Origin: JAJDOD01 sp039024895 | GTDB taxonomy: Bacteria > Pseudomonadota > Alphaproteobacteria > Rhodobacterales > Rhodobacteraceae | Assembly: GCA_039024895.1 (NCBI GenBank) | Contig: JBCCPJ010000015.1 | Location: forward strand, 1-64,000 | Length of the DNA: 64,000 nucleotides | Direction of reading: 5' to 3' | In this document: positions 54,706 to 62,552 of the stretch, piece by piece | Numbering within the stretch: the stretch's first letter is position 1 | Layout: the number at the start of each line of letters is the position of its first letter | Notes under the pieces: model-generated | What the model was told of the DNA's origin: nothing | Databases searched by the model: none | What the model saw: the letters and a program-made list of their open reading frames with translations, nothing else | Position numbers and translations under genes: made by a program

Positions 54706-56081
54706 CAGCCGGCACTCCGCTCGCTTGATGTGGCCATGTTAAGGTTTGCGACCCGGGCACATGTTTGGCCAGAGCGAACTGACAAGGTCGTTAAAAGGGT
54801 GCTGTGGGTCATGCCGTTGCAGCGAAATGTCTCTGCCTCACGCGGCAATGCTGCAACGGCTGACATGGGGTCCGCAGTGGCGTCCCCTTGATAGGCGGGG
54901 CCAAAAATAAGCGTCTCGCGCATCTCGTCAATTTTGGTTCCGGCTTTGATGAGACCGAAGAACCAATTGCCGTCCGCGGTGTCGCCATACATGACCGCCC
55001 CGATGAGCCTGTCCTCTTCGATGACCAGTCGTTTATAGATGCCCTGTGTCGGGTCACGAAAAATGATCTCTTCCCGGTTTGGACCCGGGGCGAAATCGCC
55101 AGCACTGAACAAGTCACAGCCGGTGACCTTCAGCTTCGTCGCAGTATCCTTCACGGTAAACGCTTCTGGGCGTCCGAGCAGCGTTTGGCCAAGCACCTCC
55201 GCCTGATCGTAAAGCGGTGCGACAAGGCCAAAGAGCGTGGCGCCGAACTCGACGCATTCGCCAACCGCGAAGATCGACGGATCGGAGGTCTGCATCTGTG
55301 CATTGACCTCGATACCGCGCTGGACGTTGACGCCTGCTGCCTTTGCCAGTGTTATTTCCGGTCGGATACCCACGGCCATGACGACCAAATCAGCAGGCAA
55401 GGTCTCGCCGCTTTCCAGCTGCACCGCTTCCGCACGACCGTCGCCAACAATCGCCTTGGTTGAGGCACCCGTCAGCACCGTGATCCCGCGCCGCTCAAGG
55501 TCTTTGCGCAAAAGTCCCCCCGCGGTCTCGTCCAATTGGCGTTCCATCAAATGGCCCATGAGATGCACCACCGTCACCGCCATCCCACGCTCGGCAAGAC
55601 CCGCCGCCGCCTCAAGCCCGAGCAGTCCGCCACCAATGACAACAGCGCGACCGCCGCGCGCCGCCGCCTCGATCATAGTGTTGGTGTCATCGAGGTCGCG
55701 ATAGGTGATGACGCCGGGCAGCTCCTTCCCCGGCACAGGGATGATGAAGGGCGCGGACCCGGTCGCGATGATGAGCTTGTCATAGGAGACTGCGCCGCTT
55801 TCGGCTTCGACACGCTTGGTGCCCGGGTCCAAGGAAAGCACCCGTTCGCCAAACCTGCAGGTCACCCCATGGGCCGCGTACCAGTCGTCCGAATGGGTCA
55901 CGATCTCTTCGAAGGTCTTCTCGCCCGAAAGGACTGGGGACAGCATGATGCGATTGTAATTGCCCCGGGGTTCGGCGTTGAACAACGTGATGTCAAACGC
56001 ATCTGGCGCCGCCGTGACCAAGTGGTCAATCAACCGACCCGAGGCCATGCCAGCGCCGATGATGACGAGTTTCTCGGTCAT
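54705..56081 (-). CDS. NirB-type NAD(P)H/FAD oxidoreductase lacking the nitrite reductase domains
   Basis: The 458-residue protein is the N-terminal part of a large nitrite reductase subunit: FAD motif VIIGAGMASGRLIDHL, EPRGNYNRIMLSPVLSGEKT, NAD motif VVIGGGLLGLEAAAGLAERG, VGIRPEITLAKAAG, FAVGECVEFG, and GAVMYGDTADGNWFFGLIKAG. Family members are about 800 residues and continue after a CNGVCKG-type [2Fe-2S] site into the siroheme domain. Here only CNGM of that site remains, then about 38 unrelated residues to a TGA. No siroheme domain and no nirD exist in the window. It overlaps nasA, so it may instead act as its electron-transfer partner. I start at the ATG at 56081, eight bases after GGAG. 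Confidence 0.8.
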   Translation of the reverse strand: MTEKLVIIGAGMASGRLIDHLVTAAPDAFDITLFNAEPRGNYNRIMLSPVLSGEKTFEEIVTHSDDWYAAHGVTCRFGERVLSLDPGTKRVEAESGAVSYDKLIIATGSAPFIIPVPGKELPGVITYRDLDDTNTMIEAAARGGRAVVIGGGLLGLEAAAGLAERGMAVTVVHLMGHLMERQLDETAGGLLRKDLERRGITVLTGASTKAIVGDGRAEAVQLESGETLPADLVVMAVGIRPEITLAKAAGVNVQRGIEVNAQMQTSDPSIFAVGECVEFGATLFGLVAPLYDQAEVLGQTLLGRPEAFTVKDTATKLKVTGCDLFSAGDFAPGPNREEIIFRDPTQGIYKRLVIEEDRLIGAVMYGDTADGNWFFGLIKAGTKIDEMRETLIFGPAYQGDATADPMSAVAALPREAETFRCNGMTHSTLLTTLSVRSGQTCARVANLNMATSSERSAG

Positions 56082-56086
56082 CGCTT

Positions 56087-57772
56087 TCACTCCGCCGCAA
56101 TCGGCTTTGGCGCCGGTGCTTTCGGTTTGGGCTTTGCGCCATGCTCATATTCTTCAAGGAAATCGAGCACTTCTTGCCGGTACGTGTAGTAATCCGGGTG
56201 TTCCAACAACGCCTTGCGTGTGCGCGGACGGGGCAGGTCAACCTTGGTGATCTTGCCAATCGTCGCTTGTGGTCCGTTGGTCATCATCACAACGCGGTCG
56301 GCCAGAAGGATCGCTTCGTCCACGTCGTGGGTCACGCAGATGGCCGTGACCTTCGTGCGCGACCAGACTTCCATCAGCACCTCCTGCAACTCCCAACGGG
56401 TGAGGCTGTCGAGCATGCCGAACGGCTCATCGAGCAAGAGGAGCTTCGGTGACAAAGCAAACGCCCGGGCGATGCCGACGCGCTGTTTCATGCCGTTCGA
56501 CAACTCAGCAGCTGGCTTGTCCATCGCATCCGCAAGACCGACGCGTTCGAGGTAGTATTCCACCACGTCCTGCCGTTCCGCCTGGGACGCACGGAGGTAC
56601 ACCCGGTCCGCACCCACGGCGACGTTCTGCTTGGCCGTGAGCCACGGGAACAGGGACGGGGCCTGGAACACCACTGCGCGCTCGGGGTCGGCGCCCTCCA
56701 CGTGACGGCCATCGAGTTTGATCGCACCTTTTGAGATTTCGTTCAGACCGGCGGCCATAGTCAGGACCGTCGACTTGCCGCAACCCGAATGGCCGATGAG
56801 CGATACGAACTCGCCCCGGTCGATCTTTAGGTCGAAATCCTCGACAACGGTCAGCGGACCCTTTGGGGTGGGATAAACCTTGTGCAATTGCGAGAAGTCG
56901 AGGAAGCGATTGTCGATCAGACCTTCCTGCGCCTTGGCGACAGCAGCGGGCACCCCATGGATCGGCGTGACATCCGGCAATTGGCGCGTGCCTTCCACCT
57001 TTGCCTCGATGCCCACATCCATAAGATATTTTGTGACATCTGCCCGGAGGCGTTTGAACTCCTCATTATGGTTCATCTCCGTCCGGTCGCGAGGCCGCGG
57101 GATGCTCACCTTAAACTCTTCACCGAGCGTGCCATCGGGGTTCAACGCGATGATCCGGTCGGCAAGTGTGATCGCCTCGTCCACGTCATTGGTGATGAGG
57201 ACGCAGGTCTTCTTGTCGCCCTCCCAAATCCGCTCGATCTCGTCCGCCAGATTTGCACGGGTCAACGCGTCAAGCGCTGAAAGCGGTTCGTCCAGCAACA
57301 AAACTTCCGGATCCATGGACAAGGCGCGGGCCACGTTCACCCGCTGGCGCATGCCCCCAGACAATTCCGCCGGGCGCCGCGTCGTCGCGTGGGACAAGCC
57401 GACCATATTCACGTAATGCTCGACCTTCGCCGCCTTCTCCTGGGCTGGCATCTTGGGGAAGATGCTGTCGACCGCGAGCCGCACATTGCCGTTCACCGTG
57501 AGCCATGGCATGAGCGAGTAGCTCTGGAAGATCACGCCGCGTTCCGGACTCGGGGCTGTAATCTCCTTGCCTTTGAACGTGGCCAACCCTTTCGTCGGCG
57601 TATCCAGCCCCGCCAGCATGTTGATGAGCGTTGTCTTGCCGGTGCCGGAGAAGCCGAGGAGGACGAGGAACTCGCCCTCTTCGACGTCAAGTGTGATGCC
57701 TTTTAGAACATCGGTGCGGTTTGCGCCTTCACCGAAGCTTTTCGAGACGTTGTCGAGTTTCAAAATGCCCAT
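56087..57772 (-). CDS. Nitrate ABC transporter ATPase, two fused ATP-binding domains
   Basis: 561 residues with two complete ABC domains in tandem: Walker A LGFSGTGKTTLINM and IGHSGCGKSTVLTM; signatures LSGGMRQRVNVARAL and LSNGMKQRVGIARAF; Walker B VLLLDEPLSALD and LLLLDEPFGMLD. It is thus a natural NrtC-NrtD-like fusion supplying both ATP sites, without the substrate-binding-like domain of cyanobacterial NrtC. It works with the permease (6 bases upstream) and NrtA. Confidence 0.9.
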   Translation of the reverse strand: MGILKLDNVSKSFGEGANRTDVLKGITLDVEEGEFLVLLGFSGTGKTTLINMLAGLDTPTKGLATFKGKEITAPSPERGVIFQSYSLMPWLTVNGNVRLAVDSIFPKMPAQEKAAKVEHYVNMVGLSHATTRRPAELSGGMRQRVNVARALSMDPEVLLLDEPLSALDALTRANLADEIERIWEGDKKTCVLITNDVDEAITLADRIIALNPDGTLGEEFKVSIPRPRDRTEMNHNEEFKRLRADVTKYLMDVGIEAKVEGTRQLPDVTPIHGVPAAVAKAQEGLIDNRFLDFSQLHKVYPTPKGPLTVVEDFDLKIDRGEFVSLIGHSGCGKSTVLTMAAGLNEISKGAIKLDGRHVEGADPERAVVFQAPSLFPWLTAKQNVAVGADRVYLRASQAERQDVVEYYLERVGLADAMDKPAAELSNGMKQRVGIARAFALSPKLLLLDEPFGMLDSLTRWELQEVLMEVWSRTKVTAICVTHDVDEAILLADRVVMMTNGPQATIGKITKVDLPRPRTRKALLEHPDYYTYRQEVLDFLEEYEHGAKPKPKAPAPKPIAAE

Positions 57773-57778
57773 GATCTC

Positions 57779-58855
57779 TTACCGGTGATTGGTGAAGGTG
57801 AAGAGCGATTGGATAGCGTACATCAGGCGATCCAAAAGGAAGCCGATGATGCCAATGGTCAGCACCGCCACCATGATTTTGGCAAGCGACTGGCTCGATC
57901 CGTTCTGGAACTCATCCCAAACGAACTTTCCAAGCCCCGGGTTCTGGGCGAGCATTTCAGCCGCGATCAGCACCATCCAGCCAACACCGAGCGACAAGCG
58001 CAGGCCGGTGAAGATCAGAGGCAGGGCGGAGGGCAGGACCAGCTTGGTGATCTTGGTCCAGGTGTTCATCTTCAGAACCTTGGAGACGTTCACCAGGTCC
58101 TTGTCGATGCTCGACACGCCGAGCGCTGTGTTGATGAGCGTTGGCCAAAGTGAACAGAGCGTCACGGTGATGGCCGAATTCAGGAAAGACTTCGAGAACA
58201 TGCCATCATTGGTGACGTAAACCGCCGAGACGACCATGGTCACAATCGGCAACCAGGCAAGCGGTGAGACCGGTTTGAAAATCTGGATGATTGGGTTCAG
58301 CGCTGCATTCGCAATCGGGGATAGCCCCGCAGCGATTCCCAGCGGAATGGCCACAACGGAGGCAATCAGAAAGCCGAAAAACACGGTTTTGATGGAGGTC
58401 CAGATTTGGCTGTAGTAGCTCGGGGCACCGGTATATTCGCGGACGACAGGCTCTTTGCCCTGCTCTGCGCGGCGCTCGTTTAGCGTAGCCACCTGCGCTT
58501 CAAACTTGGCGCGGCTCTCCCCTTTGGCGACCGCGTCCTCGTGCAGGTTGACCGCTTCGGTCCAGACCTGAGAGGGGCCGGGGATCGCTCCCAGTGAGGT
58601 TTGCACTGTCGGCGCCAAGGTCGCCCAGAGCATCAGGAAGGCGGCGATGGCCAGAAGTGGCACGCCAAGAAGCCGCCAAATCTCTGAAACCTGCGCTTTC
58701 GGATTGTCCCCTGCGGCAGCTTTCAGCACCGGGGTGAGCCAGGAAAGGCCAAGCACCTGAAACCAGCGATCAGCCTTGTTTATGCGGGTGAAGAGCCGTT
58801 CTTTACGTGCCTCGCGGGCGGCGTCTTCAGCGAAATTCGGATCGACGGCGGTCAT
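57779..58855 (-). CDS. nrtB: Nitrate ABC transporter permease
   Basis: A 358-residue BPD_transp_1 permease. A helix around residues 70-90 is followed by a long extracytoplasmic segment rich in charged residues (AKFEAQVATLNERRAEQG), then the transmembrane core with the EAA loop LPSALPLIFTGLRLSLGVGWMVLIAAEM. The N-terminal cytoplasmic part (about 65 residues) is longer than usual. It lies between nrtA and the ATPase gene. Confidence 0.9.
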   Translation of the reverse strand: MTAVDPNFAEDAAREARKERLFTRINKADRWFQVLGLSWLTPVLKAAAGDNPKAQVSEIWRLLGVPLLAIAAFLMLWATLAPTVQTSLGAIPGPSQVWTEAVNLHEDAVAKGESRAKFEAQVATLNERRAEQGKEPVVREYTGAPSYYSQIWTSIKTVFFGFLIASVVAIPLGIAAGLSPIANAALNPIIQIFKPVSPLAWLPIVTMVVSAVYVTNDGMFSKSFLNSAITVTLCSLWPTLINTALGVSSIDKDLVNVSKVLKMNTWTKITKLVLPSALPLIFTGLRLSLGVGWMVLIAAEMLAQNPGLGKFVWDEFQNGSSQSLAKIMVAVLTIGIIGFLLDRLMYAIQSLFTFTNHR

Positions 58856-58937
58856 GTCTGCTCGGTCCTTGTTCTAAATTAGAAAAGATGAGGTGGACGG
58901 CGCGCCTCACGATGCGCGCCGCCCGGACGGTCCAGCG

Positions 58938-60305
58938 TCAGCCCTGAACTTCGTTGCCGACCACGATCTGCTGACCCTTCAGGCCAATCGGCAGACTTTC
59001 GAGGTAAGCATTGGGCGAGCGCCCGTCATACGGGATACCGTCAATGATATCCTCAGCCGGCGTCGCTTCCTTGTAGCCATCGCTGTCCCAAGGGAAGTCG
59101 GCTTCGTTGGCGTTGCCTTCGTCGACCACAAGCCGTGCGGCTTCCAGATAGATGTCAGGGCGATACACTTTCTTTGCGACGTCATGGAACCATTGGTCGT
59201 CTTTGGCTTCCGGGATTTGGCCCCAACGACGCATCTGTGTGAGGTACCAAATGGCGTCCGAATAAAACGGGTAGGTGGCATTGTAGCGGAAGAACACGTT
59301 GAAGTCCGGGATGTCCCGCTTGTCGCCCTTTTCGAACTCGAAGAAACCGGTCATCGAGTTTGCGATCACCTCAGCATCCGCACCAACATATTCAGGGCGC
59401 GCGAGGATCTCCACGGCTTCCGGACGGTTGGCGTTTTCGTTCTCGTCGAGCCAGATGGCAGCCCGGATCAGCGCCTTGGTGACAGCCAGCGTCGTGTTCG
59501 GATATTGCTCAGCAAATTCCGCTGTAATTCCAAAGACTTTCTCGGGATTGTTTTTCCAGAGCTGGTAGTCAGTGATGACCGGCACGCCAATGCCTTTGAA
59601 CACCGCTTGCTGGTTCCAGGGTTCACCCACGCAATAGCCGTAGATCGTACCCGCTTCGAGTGTTGCGGGCATCTGCGGTGGCGGCGTCACGGAAAGGAAA
59701 ACGTCCGCGCCAATTTGGCCGGTGACGTTCTCGGGCGAGTAATACCCCGGTTCCAGACCACCGGCGGCGAGCCAGTAGCGAAGTTCGTAGTTGTGGGTCG
59801 AGACCGGGAAGACCATGCCCATGTTGAACGGCTTGCCTTCAGCAGCGTACTTCTCGACCACCGGTTTTAAGGCAGAGGCCGAAATTGGGTGCTGCGGGCG
59901 ACCGTCATCCATCTTTGGGATGTTGGGCTTCATCTCTTCCCAAACCTCGTTCGAGACGGTGATACCGTTCCCGTTCAGGTCCATGGAAAAGGGTGTAATA
60001 ATATGGGCTTCCGTCCCGAAGCCGATGGTTGCCGCCAGCGGTTGACCGGCCAGCATGTGCGCGCCGTCCAGCTGCCCGTCGATCACACCATCCAGCAGCA
60101 CTTTCCAATTCGCCTGCGCTTCGAGCGTGACGAACAAACCCTCGTCCAGGAAATATCCCTGCTCATAAGCCACGGCGAGCGGCGCCATATCCGTCAATTT
60201 GATGAAGCCGAACGTCAGTTCGTCCTTCTCAAGGTCCAGAAGTTCGGCATTTGCGCTCGTGGCCGCAAGGGCCGAGAACGCTATGCCGGTTAGGAGTTTC
60301 TTCAT
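58938..60305 (-). CDS. nrtA: Nitrate ABC transporter substrate-binding protein
   Basis: A periplasmic NrtA/CmpA-type binding protein of 455 residues. It starts with a Sec signal peptide MKKLLTGIAFSALAATSANA, then LTFGFIKLTDMAPLAVAYEQG, DGAHMLAGQPLAATIGFGTEA, VSTHNYELRYWLAAGGLEPG and YGYCVGEPWNQQAV. The ATG at 60305 has GAGGAAG six bases upstream. It is the first structural gene after the attenuator leader. Similarity to the upstream NasS is clear, showing descent from a common binding protein. Confidence 0.94.
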   Translation of the reverse strand: MKKLLTGIAFSALAATSANAELLDLEKDELTFGFIKLTDMAPLAVAYEQGYFLDEGLFVTLEAQANWKVLLDGVIDGQLDGAHMLAGQPLAATIGFGTEAHIITPFSMDLNGNGITVSNEVWEEMKPNIPKMDDGRPQHPISASALKPVVEKYAAEGKPFNMGMVFPVSTHNYELRYWLAAGGLEPGYYSPENVTGQIGADVFLSVTPPPQMPATLEAGTIYGYCVGEPWNQQAVFKGIGVPVITDYQLWKNNPEKVFGITAEFAEQYPNTTLAVTKALIRAAIWLDENENANRPEAVEILARPEYVGADAEVIANSMTGFFEFEKGDKRDIPDFNVFFRYNATYPFYSDAIWYLTQMRRWGQIPEAKDDQWFHDVAKKVYRPDIYLEAARLVVDEGNANEADFPWDSDGYKEATPAEDIIDGIPYDGRSPNAYLESLPIGLKGQQIVVGNEVQG

Positions 60306-60353
60306 TATCATCTTCCTCTGATGGGCTGCCGGGAGGAGGTGGCAGCGGAAAAC

Positions 60354-60458
60354 ACAAAAAAGCCGCAGGACCTCGCGCGGACGCGTTTGCGTCGCGGGGT
60401 CGAGCGGCTTTGCTCGGATCGCCCTCTTGGGAGAAGTTGAGAGAGCGCCTTTGCTCTC
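60354..60458 (-). promoter_or_regulatory. ANTAR-type (NasT) antitermination leader: two hexaloop hairpins and a terminator
   Basis: Reading the minus strand between nasS and nrtA: hairpin P1 GAGAGC-AAAGGC-GCTCTC (60458-60441), then hairpin P2 CGAGC-AAAGCC-GCTCG (60416-60401). Both loops are six bases with A at position 1 and G at position 4, the signature recognised by ANTAR regulators. P2 overlaps the 5' arm of a long GC-rich terminator (60411-60359) whose AAAGCCGC pairs with GCGGCTTT and which is followed by a U run, so P2 and the terminator are mutually exclusive. NasT binding should therefore permit read-through into nrtA. Confidence 0.85.
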
Positions 60459-60569
60459 AGGCGTGAAGTTGCTCCACTGCGGTCGACCGCGCAAGATTCC
60501 TGCGCGCTTCCTGTGGTTGCATATGAAAGTATGCCGTCACTCCGCGAAGATTTGCTCAAATTTTAGACG

Positions 60570-61742
60570 TCAGACCTCAGTTGGGTCAAAAATAGCACCG
60601 TCAAAAAACGCGTCAGGCCAAAGGCTCAAGCGTCCTTTCGTGGACGCCACCGCTGTTGGGTGCCGAATCGCGCCTTCCAATTTCTCCGATGCGCCCGGCA
60701 AATCGGCGGACGTTGCGGTCAGATGGGTGCGGTAAAGATCGGCGCGAAAAACCTGTGCCACTTGGTCAAGATCAACGTCCGCGCCAATGTCATGGGCGGC
60801 CTTCAACCTGCTGGCAATCCATTTTGCCTGGCTTCTCCACGGAAAACTGGCCCCGCCATTGTGAAAACACAGAAAATTCTCCACCGTGCGCATATCGCCG
60901 TGACCAGTGACGGTCAAATGCCCGGTCAGCGCCCGGTCTACCAACTCTGCCGAAACATCGAGGAACGCCTTACGGGATAGGATTTCACCCGCCGTTCCCC
61001 GACTTTCGGGCTTGGCGAGCCAGCGCCCGGCCCGCCAGACCGCACGCATCAACCGGCCCAGAAGGTCGGGTTCGGTGTCCGCCCAGTCGCTGCGCACCGC
61101 CATGACCTTTTCGGGGGCGAAACCCCAGATCGCATTTCCAGGCAGCAATAACGCACCCGATCCCTGATCCACTGCAACGGAACCCCAGGGTTCGCCGACA
61201 CAAAACGCGTCCACATCGCCGGCTGCCAGCGCATCGGCCATCAGCGGCGGCGGCACAGTGCGGATTTCAACGTCGCGCGCCCCAATCGCCGTGTGCTCGC
61301 ACCAGTAGCGCAAGAGTTCCACATGCATGGAAAACGGAAAAGGCACGCCAAAGATCAACTTATCCTGTCGAACGGACGCGAGGGCATCCGCAGCTTTGAT
61401 CGGATCGGCGAAGTCGAAATCAAAACCGATCTCGCGCAACCGTGTCTCCAACTCGCGGCCGACGCCTAAAACGTTGCCGTTGACGGAGAGAACCGAAACC
61501 GCAGAAACCGGTGTTGTGACCCCGCCGAGACCCATCGCCATGGCAACCGGCACGGGCGAGAGCATATGGGCGGCGTCCACCCGGCCAAAAGCCAGCATGT
61601 CCCGGACCGAGGACCAGGACGGTGCCGGAATCAGGTCGAGAGAAATGCCCTCACTCGCCGCAAACCCCATTTCCTCCGCGATGATGACAGGGGCTGCGTC
61701 AATCAACGGCATATAGGCAAATGGGATCGCGACAGTCCTCAT
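60570..61742 (-). CDS. nasS: Nitrate/nitrite sensor NasS (NrtA-like, cytoplasmic)
   Basis: A 390-residue protein of the NrtA/CmpA binding family without a signal peptide, as expected for cytoplasmic NasS, which holds NasT in check until nitrate or nitrite binds. Visible are IPFAYMPLIDAAPVIIAEEMGF, GRVDAAHMLSPVPVAMAMGLGG, FSMHVELLRYWCEH, FCVGEPWGSVAVD and NFLCFHNGGASFPWRSQAKW. The start overlaps the nasT stop by 4 bases (ATGA), consistent with the equimolar complex. Confidence 0.92.
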   Translation of the reverse strand: MRTVAIPFAYMPLIDAAPVIIAEEMGFAASEGISLDLIPAPSWSSVRDMLAFGRVDAAHMLSPVPVAMAMGLGGVTTPVSAVSVLSVNGNVLGVGRELETRLREIGFDFDFADPIKAADALASVRQDKLIFGVPFPFSMHVELLRYWCEHTAIGARDVEIRTVPPPLMADALAAGDVDAFCVGEPWGSVAVDQGSGALLLPGNAIWGFAPEKVMAVRSDWADTEPDLLGRLMRAVWRAGRWLAKPESRGTAGEILSRKAFLDVSAELVDRALTGHLTVTGHGDMRTVENFLCFHNGGASFPWRSQAKWIASRLKAAHDIGADVDLDQVAQVFRADLYRTHLTATSADLPGASEKLEGAIRHPTAVASTKGRLSLWPDAFFDGAIFDPTEV

Positions 61743-62323
61743 CCCAGCAATCCGGAGGCTGTTACTAAAGCTTCGGACACCTCCGCCACGCGCCGCCCTT
61801 GATCCATGGCGGTCTTACGCAGCAGGGCATACGCGGCGTCCTCATCGATGCCCTTGGCTTTCATCAACAGCCCCTTGGCGCGGTCGATGACTTTGCGCTC
61901 TTCTAATGCGCGGCGCGTTTCGGCCAATTCGGCGCGCATTTGGCGCACCATGCGGAACCGCGCGATTGCTGTGTCGATGACGGGCTTGATCCGGGCAGGC
62001 GACAACCCGTCGACAACATAGGCGGATACACCGGCTTCGACGGCAGTTTGTGCCAAATCCCCGGCCGCTGCGGAAACGAACATCGCCACGGGGCGGTCCA
62101 AAGGGCCGGAGGCGAGGGTCAGTTCCTCCAGCATGTCGCGGGTCGGATTATCCACGTCAATCAGCACAATGTCAGGCGCATGGGCCGCGATCTGGCGCGC
62201 CAACCCACTGGCATTACCGATCACGAAGACATCGCACTCGGCGCTTGCTTTCAAAGCATCCACAATCGCAATTGCGCGATCACGGTCTTCCTCAACGACG
62301 ACAATGGTCAAATGGCCACTCAT
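61739..62323 (-). CDS. nasT: ANTAR-domain antiterminator NasT
   Basis: A 194-residue RNA-binding response regulator. The N-terminal receiver-like domain keeps LTIVVVEEDRDRA and VLIDVDNPTRDMLEEL; the C-terminal ANTAR domain has LEERKVIDRAKGLLMKAKGIDEDAAYALLRKTAMDQGRRV. Released from NasS, it binds twin hexaloop leaders, and such a leader lies directly before nrtA. The ATG at 62323 is the first sensible start; the frame continues 24 codons upstream without support. Confidence 0.93.
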   Translation of the reverse strand: MSGHLTIVVVEEDRDRAIAIVDALKASAECDVFVIGNASGLARQIAAHAPDIVLIDVDNPTRDMLEELTLASGPLDRPVAMFVSAAAGDLAQTAVEAGVSAYVVDGLSPARIKPVIDTAIARFRMVRQMRAELAETRRALEERKVIDRAKGLLMKAKGIDEDAAYALLRKTAMDQGRRVAEVSEALVTASGLLG

Positions 62324-62552
62324 GGGCGCGTCATGCCGCGCGTTGTCTCTACTTACAAGAGCAGCGGAAGCCCTCCGGTATCGTCGAGGGTGCAAATGGT
62401 CAGGAATTAAGCACTTCTCCCCGCCACGCCCGAGAATTTACCTCAACAGTTCGAAAGCCGCCGCAAGCATTCAACAGAACTTCGCGACTTTCGATAACTA
62501 TTACATTTCGGTTTCATGATGCATTTACAGCCAATCTCTCAGGAGACGGTCC

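Noticed and set aside
58893..59870. 325-codon plus-strand frame antisense to nrtA
   Set aside because: A by-product of codon bias; nrtA is certain and the antisense product has no motifs.
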